A stretch of 64,000 nucleotides of DNA from Streptomyces sp. ISL-100 (GCF_018614615.1 NZ_JAGGOK010000030.1:26241-90240), one strand, 5' to 3'. Positions 34,342-42,710 are shown, counted from the stretch's first letter. Translations and numbers: made by a program. Notes: a model not told the origin generated them from the letters alone.

Positions 34342-35025
34342 ATGGCACGTCGCACCGAGCCTCCTGCGCCTCCCGGGCCTCCTGGTGAATCGCCTGAGGA
34401 CGTGTACACCGCCGAGCCCTTCCTTCCCGGCGGCCGCGCCGGACTGCCCGGGCTCCGCAAGGCGGCAGCCGGCTGCCGCGGCTGCCCGCTCCACCGCGAC
34501 GCCACCCAGACCGTCTTCGGCGCCGGGTCCGACCACGCCCGGGTCCTGCTGCTCGGCGAGCAGCCGGGCGATCAGGAGGACCGGCAGGGCCAGCCGTTCG
34601 TCGGGCCTGCCGGCAAGGTGCTGACGCGGGCTCTCGACGAGGCGGGGATCGATCCGGACGACACGTACGTCACCAATGCCGTCAAGCACTTCAAGTTCGA
34701 GATCATCGCCGAACGCGGCAAGCGCCGGATCCACAAGGCGCCCAGTCTCCGCGAGGTGACGGCGTGCAAGCCGTGGCTGGTCGCCGAGCTGAAGGTGGTT
34801 GACCCGGAGATCATCGTCGTCCTGGGCGCGACCGCCGGGAAGGCGCTGCTCGGACCCTCGTTCCGGGTGACCAAGCAGCGAGGGATGCTGCTCCCCTTCG
34901 AAGATCGCGGGGAGAGTGTGGTCGCCACCATCCACCCGTCGGCGGTGCTGCGCGCCGACGACCGTGAGGCGGCGTATCAGGGGCTGGTGTCCGACCTGCG
35001 GATAGCCGCACAGGCGCTCAGTTGA
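34342..35025 (+). CDS. udgX: UdgX-type uracil-DNA glycosylase
   Basis: Member of the UDG superfamily, UdgX branch. 227 residues from ATG 34342. GEQPGDQEDRQGQPFVGPAG is the uracil-pocket motif, and IAERGKRRIHKAPSLREVTACKPW contains the KRRIHK loop whose His links covalently to the abasic site in mycobacterial UdgX; VATIHPSAVLR is the second active-site motif. Cysteines GCRGC and ACKPW look like FeS ligands; a fourth Cys is not apparent. The start directly follows a hairpin and has no Shine-Dalgarno; TTG 34303 gives a longer alternative. Confidence 0.93.
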   Translation: MARRTEPPAPPGPPGESPEDVYTAEPFLPGGRAGLPGLRKAAAGCRGCPLHRDATQTVFGAGSDHARVLLLGEQPGDQEDRQGQPFVGPAGKVLTRALDEAGIDPDDTYVTNAVKHFKFEIIAERGKRRIHKAPSLREVTACKPWLVAELKVVDPEIIVVLGATAGKALLGPSFRVTKQRGMLLPFEDRGESVVATIHPSAVLRADDREAAYQGLVSDLRIAAQALS

Positions 35026-35044
35026 TCCGTTTATCGTCGAAGGC

Positions 35045-35569
35045 ATGCCGCTGACCTTCGAACTCGATCCGCAGATCGGCCCCGGCCTTCGTGACGGCGT
35101 CGTCGCTCTGTGGGCGGACGTCTCCAACGCGGGCGGCGCCGTCGGATTCGTACCGCCTGTGATCGCCGACGACATACGGCCCGAGTGGGTCAAGCACCAC
35201 GCTGCCATGAGCGAAGGCCGTACGCGGCTGCTCGTCGGATACGACGAGGAGGGCGCCGTAGCCGCGACTGCCTTCATCACGCACAACACACACCGGCTGA
35301 TGAAGCACTGGGTGTGGCTCTACACGGTGATGGTCCACCCCGCGCACCAGGGCAAGGGGTACGGGCGCGACCTGATGGCCGCGACGGAGGCGGCGGTACG
35401 CGGCTTCGAGGGCATCGACGCGATACGGCTGACCTGCCGCGGCGGCACCGGAGCGGACCGCTTCTACGCGTCCTGCGGCTACAAGGAGGTCGGGCGCGTA
35501 CCCGGCGGGATCCGCGTCGCTCCGGGGGACGACCGCGACGACATCGTCATGCTGCGGCAGCTGGGGTGA
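35045..35569 (+). CDS. GNAT family N-acetyltransferase
   Basis: 174 residues. Acetyl-CoA binding motif A: TVMVHPAHQGKGYGRDLMAATEAAVRG (Q/RxxGxG/A form QGKGYG), preceded by strand LLVGYDEEGAVAATAFITHNTHRLMKHWVWL and followed by LTCRGGTGADRFYASCGYKEVGRVPGGIRVAPGD. The ATG 35045 is 19 bp past udgX. Acetyl acceptor not deducible. Cytoplasmic. Confidence 0.92.
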   Translation: MPLTFELDPQIGPGLRDGVVALWADVSNAGGAVGFVPPVIADDIRPEWVKHHAAMSEGRTRLLVGYDEEGAVAATAFITHNTHRLMKHWVWLYTVMVHPAHQGKGYGRDLMAATEAAVRGFEGIDAIRLTCRGGTGADRFYASCGYKEVGRVPGGIRVAPGDDRDDIVMLRQLG

Positions 35570-35688
35570 CGCCGGGGGCGCCGGAACGACAGGAAGACGC
35601 CGGAATGACAGGGGCCCGGTCGGCGCTTTGGAGCCCTGTGCTTGACTGGTAGCGACCCTTTAGGTGCCGTTGAGAAGAAGGTCCCCCC

Positions 35689-35985
35689 GTGAGCACCAAG
35701 CACGCAACGATCCGCTACACCGCCATGCGCCTGGGCGTCTTCGTCGGCTGCTTCTTCGCCATCTGGGGCCTGGTCCACTTCGGCGTGCTGCCGGCCGGCC
35801 TGGGCGACTCCAACCTGCTGTGGGTCCTGATGCTCTCCATCGTCGTCTCCGCGCCGCTCAGCTTCGTGCTGCTGCGCAAGCAGCGCGACGCGATGTCGGA
35901 GCGGATCGTCGCGCGCGTGGACAGCGCGAAGGCCAAGCTGGAGTCGAACCGCAAGCAGGAGGACGGCCTGACGCAGACGCAGTAA
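35689..35985 (+). CDS. DUF4229 small membrane protein
   Basis: 98 residues from GTG 35689, with AAGAAGG 7 nt upstream. Two hydrophobic segments: LGVFVGCFFAIWGLVHFGVLPAG and LLWVLMLSIVVSAPLSFVLL, then a conserved basic run LRKQRDAMSERIVARVDSAKAKLESNRKQEDGL, as in DUF4229 proteins near futalosine genes in Streptomyces. Function unknown; membrane topology is clear. Confidence 0.88.
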   Translation: MSTKHATIRYTAMRLGVFVGCFFAIWGLVHFGVLPAGLGDSNLLWVLMLSIVVSAPLSFVLLRKQRDAMSERIVARVDSAKAKLESNRKQEDGLTQTQ

Positions 35986-36024
35986 GGGCTGCGTAAGGTA
36001 CGTCACATACGACAATCCCGGCCG

Positions 36025-36060
36025 CACCCCAGCCCTGGACACCCGTCCTGGACTGGGGTG
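36025..36060 (+). terminator. Terminator-like hairpin after DUF4229
   Basis: CACCCCAG (36025-36032) with CTGGGGTG (36053-36060); the interior (CCTGGA / TCCTGG) can pair further. About 40 bp after the DUF4229 stop. Confidence 0.6.
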
Positions 36061-36096
36061 TTGGCGTTTGCGGGGCGGGGCGTCGGCGTACGTACC

Positions 36097-36138
36097 CAAA
36101 GAAGTGCTTTGATGTTCCCAAAGTACAAGTGTTAACGT
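36097..36138 (+). promoter_or_regulatory. Promoter of the cysteine leader and symporter
   Basis: TTGATG (-35, 36109-36114), 18-nt spacer, TAACGT (-10, 36133-36138), placing the start at about 36146, exactly on the leader ATG. A CAAAG-AAGTG-CTTTG inverted repeat (36097-36111) overlaps the -35. Confidence 0.5.
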
Positions 36139-36145
36139 TCTCGGC

Positions 36146-36259
36146 ATGAAGACAGCAGCTGCGCACTCCCCTGACATGAGCGTCCCGCTCGTGCTTGTGG
36201 CGCGCCTGCATGTCGATCTCTGCCGCTGCATGTCCGCGGCCTGTCGCCGCCACATCTGA
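36146..36259 (+). CDS. Cysteine-containing leader peptide (attenuator-type uORF)
   Basis: 37 codons, ATG 36146 to TGA 36257-36259. Reading ends LHVDLCRCMSAACRRHI, with Cys at 26, 28 and 33. The RLHVDLCR pattern is that of short putative leader peptides seen before sulfur and cysteine genes in Streptomyces. A -10 box TAACGT 7 nt before the ATG suggests a leaderless peptide; ATG 36176 is an in-frame alternative. About 130 bp of leader precede the symporter start. Inferred role: ribosome stalling at Cys codons when charged tRNA-Cys is scarce changes expression of the downstream transporter. Confidence 0.7.
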   Translation: MKTAAAHSPDMSVPLVLVARLHVDLCRCMSAACRRHI

Positions 36260-36387
36260 CATCAGAAGCGACATCACGCAGCGGCGACCGCCCACAGCTT
36301 CAGCACGCCCCGTGCAGCTCACGGCCGCCGCACCCCCGTCCTCGTATCCCCGTACGTGATTCCGTACGTAATCAACGGAGTGTGTCC

Positions 36388-37788
36388 GTGTCCGCGAACT
36401 CCGCGACCACGCCCGCCGAGAAGCAGAAGACCCGCTTCCGGATATCCGACAAGTTCCCCTTCTGGGCTCAGATCGTCACCGGTCTGGTCCTGGGTGTGCT
36501 GCTCGGCTGGCTCGCCCGCAGCCAGGACATCAGCTGGCTGAAGACGACGCTGGAGCAGGTCGGCGGCATCTTCGTCCAGCTTCTGAAGCTGGCCGTCGCG
36601 CCGCTCGTCTTCTTCGCGATCCTCGTGTCGATCACCAACCTGCGCAAGGTCAACAACGCCGCCAGGCTGGCCTCGCGCACGCTGCTCTGGTTCATGATCA
36701 CGTCGCTGATCGCGGTCGCCATCGGCATCGCGATCGGCCTGTTCACCAACCCCGGCGCCGGTACGGGCCTGACGCCGAAGGACGGCCAGAAGCCGGAGGG
36801 TTCCGGCTCCTGGATCGACTTCCTGACCGGCATCGTGCCGACGGACGTCATCACGCCGTTCACTGAGCTGAACGTGCTTCAGATCGTCTTCATGGCCGCC
36901 GTCGCCGGTATCGCCGCCCTTCAGCTCGGAGAGAAGGCCGAGCCGATCCTCAAGCTCAGCAACTCCGTCCTGGAGCTGCTCCAGAAGGCCCTGTGGTGGG
37001 TCATCCGCCTCGCGCCCATCGGTACGGTCGGCCTCATCGGCTTCGCCATCGCGGACTACGGCTGGGACCTGATCAGCAAGTACGCGACCTTCACCGCGGA
37101 CGTCTACATCGGTTGCGCCATCGTCCTGTTCGGCGTCTACCCGCTGCTGCTCGCCACGGTCGCCAAGGTCAACCCGCTCCAGTTCTTCAAGGGCGCCTGG
37201 CCGGCCATCCAGCTGGCCTTCGTCTCCCGCTCGTCGGTGGGGACGATGCCGGTCACGCAGCGGGTCACCGAGCGGCTGGGTGTGCCGAAGGAGTACGCGT
37301 CGTTCGCCGTTCCGTTCGGTGCCACGACCAAGATGGACGGCTGCGCCGCGATCTACCCGGCGCTCGCCGCGATCTTCATCGCGCAGATCTTCGACGTACA
37401 ACTCGGCATTCAGGACTACCTGCTGATCGCCTTCGTCTCGGTCATCGGCTCGGCGGCCACCGCCGGCCTGACGGGCGCGACGGTCATGCTGACGCTGACT
37501 CTCTCCACGCTGGGTCTCCCGCTGGAGGGCGTGGGCCTGCTGATGGCGATCGACCCGATCCTGGACATGGTGCGGACCGCGACGAACGTCGCGGGGCAGA
37601 GCCTGGTGCCGGTCATCGTCGCGGCCCGCGAGAAGATCCTCGACCACGACGCGTACAACTCGGCTTCGTCCTCGCCGGTCGATGAGTACGACGCGGACTA
37701 CGCGGACGACGCGACCGACGCGGACGACGAGGTGCGTGACGACGTGCGTGACGCCGAGGAGAAGGCCGCGGTGCCGGTCCCCGCGTAA
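36388..37788 (+). CDS. DAACS-family symporter, probably for L-cystine (TcyP-like)
   Basis: 466 residues. Dicarboxylate/amino acid:cation symporter fold with helical-hairpin motifs SRSSVGTMPVTQRV (substrate/Ser-rich loop) and FGATTKMDGCAAIYPALAAIF (the NMDGT region in KMDGCA form). The GCAxIYPA sequence recalls TcyP/YdjN cystine symporters rather than glutamate carriers. GTG 36388 has GGAG 7 nt upstream. The C-terminal tail is strongly acidic (DEYDADYADDATDADDEV). Preceded by a cysteine leader peptide, supporting cystine as substrate. A terminator follows. Confidence 0.85.
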   Translation: MSANSATTPAEKQKTRFRISDKFPFWAQIVTGLVLGVLLGWLARSQDISWLKTTLEQVGGIFVQLLKLAVAPLVFFAILVSITNLRKVNNAARLASRTLLWFMITSLIAVAIGIAIGLFTNPGAGTGLTPKDGQKPEGSGSWIDFLTGIVPTDVITPFTELNVLQIVFMAAVAGIAALQLGEKAEPILKLSNSVLELLQKALWWVIRLAPIGTVGLIGFAIADYGWDLISKYATFTADVYIGCAIVLFGVYPLLLATVAKVNPLQFFKGAWPAIQLAFVSRSSVGTMPVTQRVTERLGVPKEYASFAVPFGATTKMDGCAAIYPALAAIFIAQIFDVQLGIQDYLLIAFVSVIGSAATAGLTGATVMLTLTLSTLGLPLEGVGLLMAIDPILDMVRTATNVAGQSLVPVIVAAREKILDHDAYNSASSSPVDEYDADYADDATDADDEVRDDVRDAEEKAAVPVPA

Positions 37789-37798
37789 CCGTTCCAAG

Positions 37799-37830
37799 TG
37801 CCCCCGGACGCTCCGCGTTCGGGGGCATTT
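37799..37830 (+). terminator. Terminator after the symporter
   Basis: TGCCCCCGGAC (37799-37809) with GTTCGGGGGCA (37817-37827), one wobble pair, then TTT; 11 bp after the stop. Confidence 0.8.
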
Positions 37831-37921
37831 CGGTTTGTGGGGGGCGGGAGCGCCGTACGCTTACCGGGGAGTAGGCCGCGGTATGCGGTGAGCCGCGCTG
37901 CGTGGTGGGAGGATCTGGGTC

Positions 37922-38572
37922 GTGGGTGGTGCTGTGAAGGGCAAGCGGATGCCGCGTGCCGTGCGCGAGCAGCAGATGATGGACGCTGCCGTGCAGACCT
38001 TCGGGCAGCGGGGCTACCGGGCCGCGTCGATGGACGAGATCGCCGAGCTGGCCGGAGTCTCCAAGCCGCTCGTCTACCTGTATCTGAACTCCAAGGAAGA
38101 GCTGTTCACGGCCTGCATCCGGCGCGAGGCGAGTGCGCTTGTCGCAGCGGTACGGGCCGGAGTCGAGCCGGGGGTGCCTGCCGACCGTCAGCTGTGGGAC
38201 GGGCTGCGGGCGTTCTTCACGCACGCGGCGGAGAACCCGGACGGCTGGGCGGTGCTGCAGAATCAGGCCCGCACGCACGGGGAGCCGTTCGCCGACGAGG
38301 TTGCGGCGATGCGCGCGGAGCTCGTCACCTTCGTGACCTACCTGATCGGCGCCGCTGCGCGCGAGGCGGACTGCGACTCGGAGCTGGCCGAGCGGGAAGT
38401 GGCGGGCCTCGCCCATGCGCTGGTGGGGGCCGCCGAGTCGCTCGCCGGGTGGGGGAACGGCACGCCGGGCGTCTCCGCGAAGGAGATGGCCGCGACGCTG
38501 ATGAATTTCGCCTGGGCCGGGCTGGCGAATCTCATGAACGGGCAGCGCTGGGCGCCTTCATCTCGCGCGTGA
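37922..38572 (+). CDS. TetR family transcriptional regulator
   Basis: 216 residues from GTG 37922 (GGAGG 9 nt upstream). HTH: REQQMMDAAVQTFGQRGYRAASMDEIAELAGVSKPLVYLYLNSKEELFTACIRREA, with canonical TetR recognition helix. The C-terminal domain is all-helical. Ends with a 15-bp overlap with the convergent MaoC gene. Its likely operator is the palindrome at 39417 between the MaoC and acyl-CoA synthetase genes, which suggests control of fatty acid metabolism. Confidence 0.92.
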   Translation: MGGAVKGKRMPRAVREQQMMDAAVQTFGQRGYRAASMDEIAELAGVSKPLVYLYLNSKEELFTACIRREASALVAAVRAGVEPGVPADRQLWDGLRAFFTHAAENPDGWAVLQNQARTHGEPFADEVAAMRAELVTFVTYLIGAAAREADCDSELAEREVAGLAHALVGAAESLAGWGNGTPGVSAKEMAATLMNFAWAGLANLMNGQRWAPSSRA

Positions 38573-39388
38573 GTCCGTTCGTGTTCCCGTGAGGTGGATG
38601 CGGCCGTCCTGGCCGCGCAGTTGGAACATGCCTCCCGCCGCCGCGTAGGTGACTGCGGCGGGGAGCAGGACCGGCGCCCTGAAGTCGGCTCGTACGGACG
38701 TCTCATCGGCGGGGTCCAGCTCGGCGACGCAGCGGGCGAACGTCCACATGCCGTGCGCGATGGCGCGCGGGAAGCCGAAGAGCTTCGCCGTCAGCGGGTG
38801 CAGATGGATGGGGTTGAGGTCCCCCGACACGAGACCGTAGCGGCGGCCCAGGTTGCCGGACACGTCCCAGGTGGTGACGGCGGGGAGCGGGGCGTGCTGA
38901 TTCTTGGTCAGGCTGGGGGCGACGGGTGTGCTTTGGGTGTAGTGGCGGGCCAGATACGTGCTGCGCGACTCCCAGACCAGGGCGTCCGCCAGGCGGGCCT
39001 CGGTGACCATGGTGACCTCGGTGCCGCGTCGGTGAGACCTCAAGTGGTCGGCGTACACGGTCAGTTCGGGGCGGTCGTCCGGGTGCATGGCGCGGTGGCG
39101 GTTGATCGCGATGCTCGTGTGGACCAGGCCGGTGAGTGGCAGGGGGAAGGCGCGCCGCGTCATCACGCGCAGGGCGAGGGGGAAGGCGATGACGTGCGGG
39201 TAGGTGAGCGGCAGCGGGTCGGTGCAGGGGAAGCCGCAGATGCGGGCGTACGCCGCCAACTGACCGTGGTCGATGAGGGCGTGGGGGAGCGTGAGTCGGG
39301 TGGTGGGGAGGACGGCGGTGGAAGAGACCTTGCGCTTGAGCGGGGAGGTGAGTGCCCCGAGTGTGAGGAGTGGTACGAGCGAGGTCAT
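38558..39388 (-). CDS. MaoC-like dehydratase (hotdog fold)
   Basis: 276 residues from ATG 39388, with GGGAG 8 nt upstream. Hydratase 2 signature YGLVSGDLNPIHLHPLTAKLFGFPRAIAHGMW, with the catalytic Asp and His of (R)-specific enoyl-CoA hydratases. An N-terminal half (RLTLPHALIDHGQLAAYARICGFPCTDPLPLTYPHVIAFPLALRVM) is a second, degenerate hotdog. Divergent from an acyl-CoA synthetase gene, with a palindrome in the intergenic region. Probably acts on unsaturated acyl-CoA; substrate unknown. Confidence 0.92.
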   Translation of the reverse strand: MTSLVPLLTLGALTSPLKRKVSSTAVLPTTRLTLPHALIDHGQLAAYARICGFPCTDPLPLTYPHVIAFPLALRVMTRRAFPLPLTGLVHTSIAINRHRAMHPDDRPELTVYADHLRSHRRGTEVTMVTEARLADALVWESRSTYLARHYTQSTPVAPSLTKNQHAPLPAVTTWDVSGNLGRRYGLVSGDLNPIHLHPLTAKLFGFPRAIAHGMWTFARCVAELDPADETSVRADFRAPVLLPAAVTYAAAGGMFQLRGQDGRIHLTGTRTDSRAR

Positions 39389-39416
39389 TGTCCAGACTCC
39401 CTGCACAGTCGTAGAT

Positions 39417-39430
39417 TTACTCCGGAGTAA
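39417..39430. promoter_or_regulatory. Palindrome TTACTCCGGAGTAA in the divergent promoter
   Basis: Perfect 14-bp palindrome between the divergent MaoC (starts 39388) and acyl-CoA synthetase (starts 39460) genes. TTACT-N4-AGTAA is the kind of site bound by TetR-type lipid regulators; the TetR gene at 37922 is the candidate binder. Confidence 0.55.
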
Positions 39431-39459
39431 GGTTACTCAAGGGTCAGGAGTAGGTCGAG

Positions 39460-41412
39460 ATGATGCGCCCCGCGCCCGAGTTCGAATCCGAGTCTGAGTC
39501 TGAGTCGTCGGCGGTTTCCGCTTCCGCTTCCGTTTCCGTACAGCAGCGCAGCCCCGACAAGGTCCGAGTGGACGGCGTCGTGCGAGAGGTGTCCGTGCCG
39601 GCGCTCGTGCCGCCCGTACGGCGCGGATCGCTCGCCGACATCCCGTTCGACAACGCCCGCGAGGCCCCGGCCGACCCCGTACTCGGCATCAAGCAGGGCG
39701 ACGGCACCTGGCGTGACATGACAGCGGCCGAGTTCGCCGCCGATGTGCTCGCGGTGGCGAAGGGCCTGGTCGCGGAGGGGCTGCGGCCCGGCGACCGGAT
39801 CGCGATCATGTCCCGTACGACGTACGAATGGACGCTGCTCGACTTCGCCGCCTGGGCGGCGGGCCTCGTCACCGTCCCCATCTACCCCACGTCCTCCGCC
39901 TTCCAGGCGCGCTGGATCCTCCAGGACTCGGGCGCGGTCGCCTGCGCCGTCGAGAGCGCCGAGCAGGCCAGGGTCGTCAGCCACGAGCGGCAGAACCTGC
40001 ACGACCTCGCGCACCTGTGGGAGTTCGACACGGGCGCGGTCGACCGGCTGCGGACGGCGGGCAGGGACGTCCCCGACGCGGTCGTCACCGCGCGCCGCTC
40101 CGGCCTCGCGCCGGACTCGGTCGCCACCCTCATCTACACCTCGGGCACGACGGGCCGCCCCAAGGGCTGCGTACTCACCCATGCCAACTTCTTCGCCGAG
40201 GTCGACAACTCGATCGAGCTGCTGCACCCCGTCTTCAAGTCGGTGAGCAAGGAGCCGGCGTCCACACTGCTGTTCCTGCCGCTGTCGCACGTCTTCGGGC
40301 GGATGGTCGCGGTCGGCTGTATGCGGGCGCGGGTACGGCTCGGTCACGCGCCCAGCATCCAGACCGAGGACCTGCTCAGCGACCTGGCGGGCTTCCGGCC
40401 GACGTTCCTGCTGGCCATCCCGTACGTACTGGAGAAGGTCTACAACACCGGCCGCGCGACCGCCGAGAAGATGGGCCGCGCCTCGTCGTTCGACCGCGCG
40501 TCCCGGATCGCGCAGCGGTACGGGCAGGCGGTGGAGGCGCAGGAGCACGGGAAGCATGGCGGGCCGGGGTTGGGGCTGCGCGCGGCTCGTGCGCTCTACG
40601 ATCCGCTGGTCTACCGGCGGATCAGGGCGGCGCTGGGCGGCAAGGTGAAGTACGCGATCTGCGGCGGCTCACCGCTCGGGCGGCGCCTCGCGTCGTTCTA
40701 CGCGGGCGCCGGCATCGAGATCTTCGAGGGGTACGGACTGACGGAGACGACGGCGGCTGCGACCGTGACCCCGCCGCTCAGGCCCCGCCTCGGCACGGTC
40801 GGCTGGCCGCTGCCGGGTACGGGCGTCCGTATCGGCGACGACGGGGAGGTGCTGCTGCGCGGCGGCCAGGTCTTCAGCGGCTACTGGGACCGGGAGCGGC
40901 AGGCGCCCGTGGACGTGACGCGGGACGGGGGGTGGTTCGCGACGGGCGATCTGGGGGCGCTCGACGACGACGGGTATCTGACCATCACCGGCCGCAAGAA
41001 GGACGTCATCATCACGTCGGCGGGCAAGAACGTCGCTCCCGCGCCTCTTGAGGACTGGCTTCGGGCGCATCCACTGGTGGGGCAGTGCCTGGTGGTGGGG
41101 GACAACCGCCCGTACATCACGGCCCTGTTGACGCTGGAACCGGACGGTCTGGGGCACTGGCGCCAGATGACGAAGAAGCAGGACGTCCCGCTGCGCGAGC
41201 TGGTCGACGACGAGGAGCTGCGGGCCACGCTGCAGCGGGCGGTCGACGAGGCGAACCGGCTGGTGTCGCGGGCGGAGTCGATCCGTCGGTTCGCGGTGCT
41301 GCCGGTCGACTTCACGGAGGAGAACGGGTACTTGACGCCGTCGCTGAAGCTGAAGCGGGCGGCGATCGTACGGGACTTCGGGGAGGAGATCGCGGGGTTG
41401 TACGGGCGGTGA
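39460..41412 (+). CDS. Long-chain acyl-CoA synthetase (AMP-forming)
   Basis: 650 residues from ATG 39460 (CAGGAG 9 nt before). Adenylation motifs: LIYTSGTTGRPKGC (A3), FEGYGLTETTAA (A5), WFATGDLGALDDDGYLTITGRKKDVIITSAGKNVAP (A7-A8) and LTPSLKLKRAAI (A10, catalytic Lys). FAA1-type, activates fatty acids for lipid metabolism. The N-terminus has a Glu/Ser repeat (ESESESESS) and Ser/Val repeats of no clear function. Divergent from MaoC across a palindromic operator. Confidence 0.93.
   Translation: MMRPAPEFESESESESSAVSASASVSVQQRSPDKVRVDGVVREVSVPALVPPVRRGSLADIPFDNAREAPADPVLGIKQGDGTWRDMTAAEFAADVLAVAKGLVAEGLRPGDRIAIMSRTTYEWTLLDFAAWAAGLVTVPIYPTSSAFQARWILQDSGAVACAVESAEQARVVSHERQNLHDLAHLWEFDTGAVDRLRTAGRDVPDAVVTARRSGLAPDSVATLIYTSGTTGRPKGCVLTHANFFAEVDNSIELLHPVFKSVSKEPASTLLFLPLSHVFGRMVAVGCMRARVRLGHAPSIQTEDLLSDLAGFRPTFLLAIPYVLEKVYNTGRATAEKMGRASSFDRASRIAQRYGQAVEAQEHGKHGGPGLGLRAARALYDPLVYRRIRAALGGKVKYAICGGSPLGRRLASFYAGAGIEIFEGYGLTETTAAATVTPPLRPRLGTVGWPLPGTGVRIGDDGEVLLRGGQVFSGYWDRERQAPVDVTRDGGWFATGDLGALDDDGYLTITGRKKDVIITSAGKNVAPAPLEDWLRAHPLVGQCLVVGDNRPYITALLTLEPDGLGHWRQMTKKQDVPLRELVDDEELRATLQRAVDEANRLVSRAESIRRFAVLPVDFTEENGYLTPSLKLKRAAIVRDFGEEIAGLYGR
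39484..39540 (+). repeat. Hexanucleotide microsatellites at the start of the synthetase gene
   Basis: GAGTCT-type units (39484-39507) and TTCCGC/TTTCCG-type units (about 39514-39540), coding Glu-Ser and Ser-Ala/Val repeats in the N-terminal tail. Confidence 0.8.
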
Positions 41413-41429
41413 GGGGGGTGGCTCTGGAA

Positions 41430-41458
41430 GAGGGGCGCCCGGGATGTGGGCGCCCCTC
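41430..41458. terminator. Bidirectional terminator between synthetase and lipase genes
   Basis: GAGGGGCGCCC (41430-41440) and GGGCGCCCCTC (41448-41458), 11-bp perfect stem with a 7-nt loop, placed between the two convergent stops. Confidence 0.8.
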
Positions 41459-41465
41459 GCTGCTA

Positions 41466-42710
41466 TTACTGGCAATTCCCCTGGGTCGGTTTGCCGGCGA
41501 AACGCTCGTCCAGCCAGTCCATCGCCGGGAACGCGCCTACGGTCACCCCGCCGATGTGCCCGAGGAGGGGATGGGAGCGCCACTGGACGTTCGCGCCCCT
41601 GCCGCACCAGTCGGCGCGCAGCCGCTTGCCGACGGAGTACGGGATCAGCTCGTCGAGGCCGCCGTGGTAGAGGTAGACGGGGTGGTCGGGGGCGCGCGTG
41701 CCGACGTTCGACTCGTTGAGCCGCTGCTGCCAGTCGGGCTGGTCCAGCGGGTTCCTGACGGTGACCTCGGAGACGCGCTGGAAGAGGCCGGCGACGGTGT
41801 CGACGGCGACGCAGTTCTTCTTCATGAAGTCGACGAAGGCTCGCCCCTTGGCGTTGAGGTACTTGTCGAGCTCGAGCTCGGGGAACGCGGCGTTCTGGCC
41901 GGTGGCCGCCATGAGGATCAGGCCGGCGCCGATGTTGCCGTCGTTGAAGTCGGCGACTTCGAGGAGGTCGGCCGGTACGCCGCCGGTCGCCGTGCCCTTG
42001 ACGTTGAGCTCGGGGGCGTACGAGTCGTGGAGTTCGGCGGCCCAGCTGGAGGCCTGGCCGCCCTGGGAGTACCCCATGACGCCGACGGGTGAATCCGCGC
42101 TCAGACCGGCTTCCGGGTGGTGGAGGGCGGCGCGGGCGGCGTCGAGGACGGCGTGGCCCTCGGCGCGGCCGACGGTGTACGTGTGGTCGCCGGGGGTGCC
42201 GAGGCCTTCGTAGTCGGTGACGACGACGGCCCAGCCGCGCTGGACGGCCGCGTTGATGAGGTTGGCCTCGACGGTCGTTCCGTGGGGGAACCCGGCGCTC
42301 GGCGCGCACTGATCGGCGAGCCCGACGGTCCCGACGGCGTACGTGACGAGCGGGCGCGGCCCGGTGCGGCCGTCCTTGGGCACGATGACGGTGCCGGAGA
42401 CGACGTTGGGGGCGCCCTTGGCGGTGGTGGAGCGGTAGGTGATGTGCCAGGCGTTGGTGTTGGTGGGCTGGTCGGGGAGTGGGTGGAAGGAGGTGGGGGC
42501 GGAGGTGAGGAGGTCGCCGGGGGTGCTGGTGCCGGTGCTGGCGGGCGACGACTCCTGGACGGTTGCGGTGGCCGATGGGGTGGCGGCGGCGGTGAAGGCG
42601 AGTGCGGCCAGGGTGGTGAGGGTGGTGAGGGTGGCTACCACTCTGGCCCGGAGGCGATTGAGGCTCGTGTGACGCTTGTGATGCGTGTGATGCCTAGGAC
42701 TGTGACTCAT
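41466..42710 (-). CDS. Secreted lipase/esterase (LIP family)
   Basis: 414 residues from ATG 42710, GGGAGA upstream. Sec signal peptide with hydrophobic core TLTTLTTLAALAFTAAATPSATA; residues HHTHHKRH at the N-terminus are His-rich. alpha/beta-hydrolase: nucleophile in GVMGYSQGGQ, Asp in YHGGLDELIPY and His in HPLLGHIGG, matching PF03583 secretory lipases. Substrate probably acylglycerols or small esters. Convergent with the acyl-CoA synthetase across a bidirectional terminator. Confidence 0.93.
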   Translation of the reverse strand: MSHSPRHHTHHKRHTSLNRLRARVVATLTTLTTLAALAFTAAATPSATATVQESSPASTGTSTPGDLLTSAPTSFHPLPDQPTNTNAWHITYRSTTAKGAPNVVSGTVIVPKDGRTGPRPLVTYAVGTVGLADQCAPSAGFPHGTTVEANLINAAVQRGWAVVVTDYEGLGTPGDHTYTVGRAEGHAVLDAARAALHHPEAGLSADSPVGVMGYSQGGQASSWAAELHDSYAPELNVKGTATGGVPADLLEVADFNDGNIGAGLILMAATGQNAAFPELELDKYLNAKGRAFVDFMKKNCVAVDTVAGLFQRVSEVTVRNPLDQPDWQQRLNESNVGTRAPDHPVYLYHGGLDELIPYSVGKRLRADWCGRGANVQWRSHPLLGHIGGVTVGAFPAMDWLDERFAGKPTQGNCQ

